From: JBDKTH01 sp964558295
GTDB taxonomy: Bacteria; Planctomycetota; Planctomycetia; Pirellulales; Thermoguttaceae
Length of the DNA: 19,533 nt
Direction of reading: 5' to 3'
NCBI GenBank assembly: GCA_964558295.1
Contig: CAZLDQ010000108.1
Span: 1 to 19,533, forward strand
In this document: in pieces, positions 14,763 through 19,533 of the stretch
How positions within the stretch are numbered: position 1 is the first letter of the stretch
Layout: each line of letters starts with the position of its first letter
The notes under the pieces: generated by a model
What the model saw: only the letters and a program-made list of their open reading frames with translations
What the model was told of the DNA's origin: nothing
The model's database searches: none
Made by a program: the position numbers and the translations under genes

Positions 14763-15236
14763 TTAGGACTGCCGTTCGTTGCTAACCATTCCTGCCGGGC
14801 CGCCAAAGGCCGCCTCAGCGATTTCGTCAAACCGCCCCTGCCGTTCCGTCAGGTAACTCTCCCAGTGAGCCCGATCCCACAGTTCGAGATGATCCCGCAC
14901 TCCCACGAGAACCGCTTCGCTCCCCAGGCCAACCAACTTGGCCAGCTCCGGCGGAATCCGAATACGTCCCTGCGAATCCAACTCCACACGCTGTGCACGG
15001 GCATAGAACAAACGGGTAAAATCGCGGACCTGATGGTGCGTAGGCGAGGCCAACGCAAGGCGCTCAGCCAACTCTCGAAAGGCGCCCTCCGAGTAGATCG
15101 CTAATGTCCGATCCGTGCCAGGTGCCACATAAAGCCCCAACTCCTGCGGGGGGCTCATGATCTCTCGCAACCGTTTAGGGATCGCGACCCGGAGCTTTTC
15201 GTCAATCGAGCGGGTGAACGTCCCAGTCAGCAACAT
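14763..15236 (-). CDS. mraZ: Transcriptional regulator MraZ
   Basis: A 157-residue DNA-binding protein and the usual first gene of the division/cell-wall cluster. It contains two SpoVT-AbrB-like halves, each with the family DxxxR signature: DEKLRVAIP near residue 15 and DSQGRIRIP near 88. MraZ forms a ring and represses its own operon by binding tandem boxes upstream. The start at MLLTGTF is chosen because family members begin there; a GGTGGA lies about 7 bases upstream. The upstream region has a promoter and matching boxes (15245-15307). The C-terminus, rich in Gly and Ala, is slightly longer than in E. coli. Confidence 0.95.
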   Translation of the reverse strand: MLLTGTFTRSIDEKLRVAIPKRLREIMSPPQELGLYVAPGTDRTLAIYSEGAFRELAERLALASPTHHQVRDFTRLFYARAQRVELDSQGRIRIPPELAKLVGLGSEAVLVGVRDHLELWDRAHWESYLTERQGRFDEIAEAAFGGPAGMVSNERQS

Positions 15237-15244
15237 CACAGTTC

Positions 15245-15270
15245 CACCACAAGTCCCCACTCATCCCCAC
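15245..15270 (-). promoter_or_regulatory. Three MraZ-type operator boxes
   Basis: Read on the minus strand: GTGGGG, 4 bases, GTGGGG, 4 bases, GTGGTG (15270-15265, 15260-15255, 15250-15245), a strict 10-bp period. In E. coli, MraZ binds direct TGGGN repeats separated by 5 bases, the same geometry. The last box ends 8 bases before the mraZ ATG, so binding would cover the transcription start and the translation start region. This supports autoregulation. Confidence 0.65.
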
Positions 15271-15279
15271 TGAAACCCA

Positions 15280-15307
15280 AGGATAACTAGTTCCGACTCC
15301 ACGTCAA
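15280..15307 (-). promoter_or_regulatory. Sigma-70-type promoter of mraZ
   Basis: On the minus strand, TTGACG (15307-15302), a 16-base spacer, then TATCCT (15285-15280). The predicted start falls at about 15273, just before the MraZ boxes. Confidence 0.5.
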
Positions 15308-15349
15308 GCGGGCTTTCGGAGACACCCTCTCCACTGCGTCATCCCGAAA

Positions 15350-15374
15350 AGACCTAGGCCTTATTGGCTAAGGC
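15350..15374 (-). terminator. Weak terminator candidate after the glycosyltransferase
   Basis: On the minus strand, GCCTTA-gccaa-TAAGGC (15374-15358), followed by CTAGGTCTTTT. The stem is only 6 bp and the T-run is offset, so it is tentative. Confidence 0.3.
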
Positions 15375-15428
15375 ACTTCGAGCGATTCTGTGTGGCGTAA
15401 GTATTGTGCGGATTTTTCGGGGAGCGGT

Positions 15429-16550
15429 CTAACTGGTCTCCAGCAACGAGGTCCAAAGGTTCTGATAGGCAGCAACCATTCGCCCAAAGGTGAACTCGTA
15501 TTCGGCCCGGAGCCGATTCTTGCGTCCGAGATCGGCGGCCACCGCGCGATCGGAGAGAATCCTAACTACTTTGTCAGAAAAGGCTTGCGAATCGCCATAT
15601 CGCACGATCTGCAAATCGGCCTCGGGACCGAGGAGCTCGCGAACCCCTTCGGCCTCGGTAGCAACCACGGGGAGCTGACTAGCCATGGCCTGGAGGATCA
15701 CGTTGGGCATCCCCTCCCATCGAGAGGGAAGGACCAACAGTTGGCTGGCTGCCAAGATTTCTGGAACATCCGCCCGCCAGCCGACGAAGTGGACTCGGGA
15801 ACCGATCCCCCGCTTCTGGCAAAGCTGCTGCAGACGAGCCTGCTGGGCCCCTTTCCCCACAATCAGCAAATCACAGTCAGGAAGACGATTGAGCCAAGTG
15901 GGAGCCGTCGTCAGCAGCCAGGGAACCCCTTTCTGCGCTTCCAACCGACCGATGTACGTCACCACTCGCCGGTCTGGGGGAACGCCAAGGGCTTGCAGAT
16001 TGACCGGAGGTATTCCCGAGAATTTTTCGACATCAATCCCATTGGGAATGACAACCAGTTTCTCGCGGGCCAAGCCGCTGTAACGTTCGGCATGTCGGGC
16101 GACACCTTCGCTAACACACACATAGCGGTCGACGAGTGCCGAAGTCAGGCGATCGGCCCAAAGGTGCCAGCGACGACGTTCTGCGACCCGAAGCCCGGCA
16201 ACTACCCGTGGGACGCCGGCACGGCGTGCCGCCAACCGGCCGACGAGATTGGCATGAAACAGAAAGGTCTGGATCAACGCGGGACGTTGCTTGCGAAGGA
16301 GGGCTTCAAGCCGTCGAATCGTGGGTTGAATCTGCCAGACCGATTGGGCATTGAGGAAATGGACTTCGAGGCCCGCGTCTTCGAGTGCAGGGACGCACGA
16401 AGCTTCGTCGTCTTGAGGCCGGGGGCCAAGACAGTAGATGATCGGTTCAAAATGGATCCATTCCAAGCGGGTGGCTAACTCCACCATCGCCTGTTCAGCC
16501 CCCCCCAGATCGAGGTCTGTAATGCACAGTGCAACATCACGCTTTGCCAT
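15429..16550 (-). CDS. GT4-family glycosyltransferase
   Basis: A 373-residue GT-B-fold retaining glycosyltransferase. The N-terminal domain has LDLGGAEQAMVELA, the acceptor-side glycine loop. The C-terminal domain starts with VVTYIGRLEAQKGVPWLL (Arg202 and Lys208 bind the nucleotide-sugar phosphates), then LLIVGKG, VHFVGWRADV and SRWEGMPNVILQAMA. In the usual E-x7-E motif the second Glu is Gln287 (Glu279 is kept). Sugar donor and acceptor cannot be told; surface polysaccharide or lipid glycosylation is typical. The start ATG 16550 is preferred, though TTG 16556 is in frame. It stands alone, divergent from queA with about 170 bp between, where I see no clear promoter. Confidence 0.88.
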   Translation of the reverse strand: MAKRDVALCITDLDLGGAEQAMVELATRLEWIHFEPIIYCLGPRPQDDEASCVPALEDAGLEVHFLNAQSVWQIQPTIRRLEALLRKQRPALIQTFLFHANLVGRLAARRAGVPRVVAGLRVAERRRWHLWADRLTSALVDRYVCVSEGVARHAERYSGLAREKLVVIPNGIDVEKFSGIPPVNLQALGVPPDRRVVTYIGRLEAQKGVPWLLTTAPTWLNRLPDCDLLIVGKGAQQARLQQLCQKRGIGSRVHFVGWRADVPEILAASQLLVLPSRWEGMPNVILQAMASQLPVVATEAEGVRELLGPEADLQIVRYGDSQAFSDKVVRILSDRAVAADLGRKNRLRAEYEFTFGRMVAAYQNLWTSLLETS

Positions 16551-16719
16551 ACTCAAATGTCACCACTAAGAAAAACGCACCCACAAAAGGTGCGAACTAA
16601 GATGATAGATTTTCGGCCATACCAGGCGGGGTTGCCCCTGCCCAGGATCGCGACCGGGGCTTATACTCAGTTGTCGATGAGCGGTAAAGCTCATCTTTTT
16701 GGGTGCTGGAATAAAGGCT

Positions 16720-17769
16720 ATGTCGGAACTCGCCCAATATGACTACGAGCTGCCGCGACACCTGATCGCCCAGGCCCCGCTTGCTTGTCGGGCCGACGCG
16801 AGGCTTCTGGTCGTTGATCGACGGAGTCAGAGCCTGGAGCACCGTCACATCCGGGATCTGCCCGACTTGCTTGTGCCAAACGACTGCCTAGTGCTCAACG
16901 ATACTCGGGTGGTGCCAGCCCGGCTTGTGGGACGGCGGACAAAGACCGGAGGCCGTTGGGAAGGGTTATTCCTGGAGAGCGATCCCCGTACCCGGCTCTG
17001 GCGGATTATCGGCAAAACTCGGGGAAAACTGGCCCCTGGGGAGACGATTACCCTCCTCAATTGCCACGGGAATGATGACATTCGACTCTGGCTGGGTACG
17101 AAGGAACCTGATGGGGTATGGATCGTTCGGCCGGAGTCGGACGAAGAGCCCTTTGCCTTGTTGGAGCGAGTCGGACGAGTCCCGCTTCCTCCTTATATCC
17201 GCAAGGGAGAGATGAGAGAGGCCGACCGGCAAAGTTACCAGACGGTCTATGCGCGAAACCCGGGTGCTGTGGCCGCCCCCACCGCCGGTCTGCATTTTAC
17301 TGAGCCGTTGCTCGCGCAGCTCCAGGCTCAGGGGGTCACGGTCTGTTATTTGACCCTTCATGTAGGCCCTGGAACGTTTCGACCGATTGAGACCGAAGTA
17401 CTGGCTGAGCACCCTATGCATGCCGAATGGGCAGATTTGTCGGCAGCGACGGTCGACACGATCGTTGGTTGTCGGAGCCGTGGCGGCCGGGTTGTTGCTG
17501 TGGGAACAACGTCCTTGCGGGTTCTGGAGACGGCGGCCGCCGAGGGATACCTAAAACCATTTACGGGACAGACCGATCTGTTCATTCGCCCCCCGTTCAC
17601 CTTCCATGGTGCCGACGCCCTGCTGACCAACTTTCACTTGCCCAAGACGACTTTGCTCGTATTGGTCCGCACGTTTGGCGGCGACATGTTAATCCGGCAG
17701 GCCTACGAAGAGGCCGTGCGCGAGGAGTATCGGTTTTACAGCTATGGCGATGCGATGTTAATTCTTTAG
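16720..17769 (+). CDS. queA: S-adenosylmethionine:tRNA ribosyltransferase-isomerase
   Basis: A 349-residue enzyme of normal length. It transfers and isomerises the ribose of S-adenosylmethionine onto preQ1 in tRNA to give epoxyqueuosine, the penultimate step of queuosine synthesis at the wobble base of GUN anticodons. Family signatures are YDYELPRHLIAQAP at the start, DCLVLNDTRVVPARL, PLPPYIRKGE, the long block YARNPGAVAAPTAGLHFTEP, LHVGPGTFRPIE, and TNFHLPKTTLLVLV near the C-terminus. The start is ATG 16720, which begins at the conserved N-terminus; a TTG at 16699 would add seven residues. No other queuosine gene is nearby. Confidence 0.97.
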   Translation: MSELAQYDYELPRHLIAQAPLACRADARLLVVDRRSQSLEHRHIRDLPDLLVPNDCLVLNDTRVVPARLVGRRTKTGGRWEGLFLESDPRTRLWRIIGKTRGKLAPGETITLLNCHGNDDIRLWLGTKEPDGVWIVRPESDEEPFALLERVGRVPLPPYIRKGEMREADRQSYQTVYARNPGAVAAPTAGLHFTEPLLAQLQAQGVTVCYLTLHVGPGTFRPIETEVLAEHPMHAEWADLSAATVDTIVGCRSRGGRVVAVGTTSLRVLETAAAEGYLKPFTGQTDLFIRPPFTFHGADALLTNFHLPKTTLLVLVRTFGGDMLIRQAYEEAVREEYRFYSYGDAMLIL

Positions 17770-17798
17770 GTCCTGTTTTGGAACCGGTTTTCCGCTGC

Positions 17799-17824
17799 CC
17801 ACACGCTTGGTTTTTGTGTGGAAG
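17799..17824 (+). promoter_or_regulatory. Hairpin in the gap before the NUDIX gene
   Basis: CCACAC and GTGTGG pair around a T-rich loop in the 84-base gap after queA, inside outer TTCC/GGAA and CCGG/CCGG arms. The T's are in the loop and not downstream, so it is not a standard terminator. It could be a leader structure. Confidence 0.3.
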
Positions 17825-17853
17825 CCGGCTCAAAGGAGAAAGGGAAAGCACCT

Positions 17854-18489
17854 GTGTCTGATGTCCACACTGAACGTGTCCTCGTCGTCCCCACGGACGT
17901 CTTTCATCGCCTCGGCTACTTTCAGGGTTTCACCCGGAGAGTGAACGATTACCTGCCAGAACTGTTCAGCCCCGAACACATCAGCTACCAACCACGGCAA
18001 CAGGTGGAGCGGGACCCGAGCTTTAAGCAGTTGATCCCCTACGTGATCTTCCGGCATTGCGGCGGCCAGGAATGTGAGAGTGTGTTCGAGTACACCCGCG
18101 GCACGGGCCAGGGCGAGAAGCGGCTGCACCGTAAGCGAAGCGTGGGAATCGGTGGTCATATTTCGTCGATTGACGCGAAAATCGGGCTCCACGGCGATCC
18201 GTACAAAGAAGGGATGCGCCGGGAGCTTGAGGAAGAGGTGTCGATTGCCACCCCCTATCATGGCCAATGCGTTGGGCTGATCAATGACGACCTGACAGAA
18301 GTTGGCCGCGTACACCTGGGAGTCGTGCATCTGTTTGATGTGGAGCGTCCTGCGGTCCAGCCGCGTGAGTCGGAGATCGTAGAGTGTGGCTTTCGGCCAA
18401 TCAAAGACATGCTGGCCGACTTGTCAGGCTTCGAAAGCTGGTCGCAGATCTGCTTGCAGGCTTTGTTTGGAAAGGCACGAGAGGATTAG
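17854..18489 (+). CDS. NUDIX-like phosphohydrolase
   Basis: A 211-residue protein. The central segment has GIGGHIS and a Nudix-box core RELEEEVSI (123-131), corresponding to RE-U-x-EE-x-G-U with Ser in place of the last Gly. The front of the box is not canonical (GDPYKEGM), so the usual Gly and first Glu are shifted. Family members cleave nucleoside-diphosphate-linked substrates using Mg2+; the substrate is unknown. The first 60 residues (LVVPTDVFHRLGYFQGF) are a conserved extension of the subgroup often labelled phosphoesterase. The start GTG 17854 has AGAAAGGG about 8 bases upstream; a GTG at 17818 would lie within the hairpin region. It probably follows queA in one transcript, 84 bp apart. 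Confidence 0.75.
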   Translation: MSDVHTERVLVVPTDVFHRLGYFQGFTRRVNDYLPELFSPEHISYQPRQQVERDPSFKQLIPYVIFRHCGGQECESVFEYTRGTGQGEKRLHRKRSVGIGGHISSIDAKIGLHGDPYKEGMRRELEEEVSIATPYHGQCVGLINDDLTEVGRVHLGVVHLFDVERPAVQPRESEIVECGFRPIKDMLADLSGFESWSQICLQALFGKARED

Positions 18490-18519
18490 TGGGCAGGAAC
18501 GAAGTCAGCGTTGTCCGCA

Positions 18520-18568
18520 GTTGGATTATCGTCCAACAACTATTTCGCCGGCGTGCAAGCCTGCCGGC
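18520..18568 (+). other. Two small hairpins after the NUDIX gene
   Basis: GTTGGA-ttatcg-TCCAAC (18520-18537) and GCCGGC (18547-18552) with GCCGGC (18563-18568). No T-run follows either. They may stabilise the mRNA end, or the second may be a REP-like palindrome. Confidence 0.3.
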
Positions 18569-18658
18569 TAAACGCCTAGGCGCAGCACCACCAACAGAGG
18601 GGGCTCCTTCATCGCGGAAGCGTTCGGGATCCAGAGTGTCAAAGTAGTTCCACCCATC

Positions 18659-18687
18659 TTGGCTGGTCCATTTCCAAAGCGTAAGAT
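18659..18687 (+). promoter_or_regulatory. Possible promoter of the IscA-type gene
   Basis: TTGGCT (18659-18664), a 17-base spacer, TAAGAT (18682-18687). A 10-bp palindrome AGAGATCTCT follows at 18709-18718, just where an operator could sit. Both are weak by themselves. Confidence 0.35.
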
Positions 18688-18746
18688 TGTAAAATTGGTA
18701 GGGCTTTGAGAGATCTCTAACTCTTAGGACTGGAGTGTACTGACTC

Positions 18747-19079
18747 ATGGGAATTACGTTGACCGAAACCGCCGCCACCGAGATTCGGCGGATTATGGAC
18801 ACACAGAAGCTGGAAGAAAATACCGTGCTGCGAATGGGCGTTGCTGGCGGTGGCTGCAGTGGTCTGCAGTATTCGCTGGGATTCGACACTGAGTATGATC
18901 CGAAGGTGGACGCCCGATATGAGCAATACGGTGTGCCGTTAGTGACCACCAAGAAGTTCGCCGTGCATCTGGACGGTACGACGATTGATTTCAAGGACGG
19001 CCCGATGGGACGTGGGTTTGCCATTGACAATCCCAACTATCCCCAAGGCGGCGGTTGCCCCGGTTGCGGTGGCCACTAG
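18747..19079 (+). CDS. HesB/IscA-type iron-sulphur cluster carrier
   Basis: A 110-residue A-type carrier that accepts FeS clusters from a scaffold and passes them to apo-proteins. Three conserved cysteines are present: Cys37 in GVAGGGCSGLQYSLGF, and Cys104 and Cys107 in GGGCPGCGGH. Standard IscA/ErpA proteins end in C-x-C (CGCG); here the spacing is C-x2-C, and the usual SF tail is replaced by GGH. It stands alone, with no isc or suf genes in the window. It might serve general FeS supply, including the FeS protein at 9190-9906, but that link is speculative. The start ATG has GGAG about 11 bases upstream. Confidence 0.92.
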   Translation: MGITLTETAATEIRRIMDTQKLEENTVLRMGVAGGGCSGLQYSLGFDTEYDPKVDARYEQYGVPLVTTKKFAVHLDGTTIDFKDGPMGRGFAIDNPNYPQGGGCPGCGGH

Positions 19080-19158
19080 GCGTCAACGCTTCCTTTGGCG
19101 GATAAAGTTGACGCATCGGCGGCTGAATCGTACTCTGGCATAGCCCATCGCGGCAGAA
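19080..19158. other. Short intergenic stretch after the IscA-type gene
   Basis: No gene or clear terminator is seen. Beyond it, the only long open frame is the minus-strand one at 19159-19533. Confidence 0.4.
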
Positions 19159-19533
19159 TCAACGCCGGCTCTCCAGCTCGGAATTCGCGGGTTTGCCGCC
19201 GGCGGGGACGGTTGCCTTTCGATGCATTCGCGATTCATCGCTATAGCTTGGCGGCAGTAATTCGTCGTCCCTGAAATTGTGTGTGCTACCTGGCAAAGAT
19301 GGGGTGGAACAAGGCGGGCGGTCGAGTAAGATTTGCAGGAGATTGACGGCAACGCCCTCGGTTTCTTGCAATTCCTGTGCCCCATGCGACGTGTCCTTTC
19401 GGCTGGCGTGAAAAACTTTGATCGCCGGGCGGTGGAGACGGCGGGAACAGTCGATGCTCAAAGGGCGGCGGGGGACGTGGCGGTCGGAGTCTGGCGGTAG
19501 TTCCAGGGCATCCAGGCTTGAGGGTTTTGGGCG
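19159..19533 (-). CDS. Possible C-terminal part of a hypothetical protein, cut by the window edge
   Basis: An open frame enters from the right edge and runs 124 codons to a stop at 19161-19159 with no interruption. The translation (LDALELPPDSDRH near the edge, then RPAIKVFHASRKD and FRDDELLPPSYSDES) has mixed, protein-like composition, but I recognise no domain. It converges with the IscA-type gene. It could be the tail of a real gene or a chance open frame in GC-rich DNA; upstream sequence would settle this. Confidence 0.35.
   Translation of the reverse strand, partial: RPKPSSLDALELPPDSDRHVPRRPLSIDCSRRLHRPAIKVFHASRKDTSHGAQELQETEGVAVNLLQILLDRPPCSTPSLPGSTHNFRDDELLPPSYSDESRMHRKATVPAGGKPANSELESRR

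Noticed and set aside
18401..18748. Minus-strand open frame beginning MSQYTPVLRV and containing LWKWTSQDGWNYFDTLDP
   Set aside because: It looks partly protein-like, but it overlaps the NUDIX gene on the opposite strand, shares its start with the IscA-type gene through a CATG palindrome, and has no clear ribosome binding site or family. Possibly a gene remnant, but not supported.

Overview
The window looks like a planctomycete chromosome of the Pirellulales type. The pointers are a DUF1559 pseudopilin-like protein with the H-X9-DG C-terminal motif next to a small lipoprotein, a secreted DUF1571 protein, an FHA-GAF histidine kinase, moderately high GC, and frequent GTG/TTG starts. A gene set rich in iron-sulphur and metal-handling proteins suggests a lineage with an anaerobic or microaerobic life, but that is inference. 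Genus and species cannot be fixed from this sequence alone.

Layout. 58-1634 is a decayed ISL3-family insertion sequence with matching 18-bp ends. Its minus-strand transposase carries one nonsense codon and two frameshifts, and its non-coding part holds a strongly foldable segment that could be a plus-strand small RNA with its own terminator. 1750-3212 (minus) is the DUF1559 protein followed by a lipoprotein. 3437-5713 (plus) is a promoter, a degenerate single-domain receiver with a probable TTG start, and an FHA-GAF-histidine kinase. Dodecin (plus) and a metallo-beta-lactamase-fold hydrolase (minus) converge at 6228/6235. A secreted DUF1571 protein with a perfect hairpin terminator and a membrane-anchored alpha/beta hydrolase follow (7189-9163, plus).

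9190-11481 (minus) is the most interesting block: a stand-alone ABC-type ATPase, a UreG/HypB-type GTPase with three extra cysteine pairs (ATGA overlap with the ATPase gene), and a protein with an N-terminal 4Fe-4S domain. None matches a characterised pathway that I can name. Together they look like a metal- or cofactor-insertion machine for an unknown target.

11975-15307 (minus) is the head of the division/cell-wall cluster: mraZ with its own promoter and three 10-bp-spaced MraZ-type boxes, a 321-bp gap full of strong hairpins, rsmH, then a bitopic LysM protein in the place where ftsL normally sits. No ftsI or mur genes follow. 15429-16550 (minus) is a GT4 glycosyltransferase. 16720-19079 (plus) holds queA, a NUDIX-like protein and an IscA/HesB-type iron-sulphur carrier. 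A possible C-terminal fragment of another minus-strand gene runs off the right edge.

How the parts work together: most genes are housekeeping or sensing functions. The clear functional groups are the receiver plus kinase, the ATPase-GTPase-FeS operon, and mraZ-rsmH-LysM.
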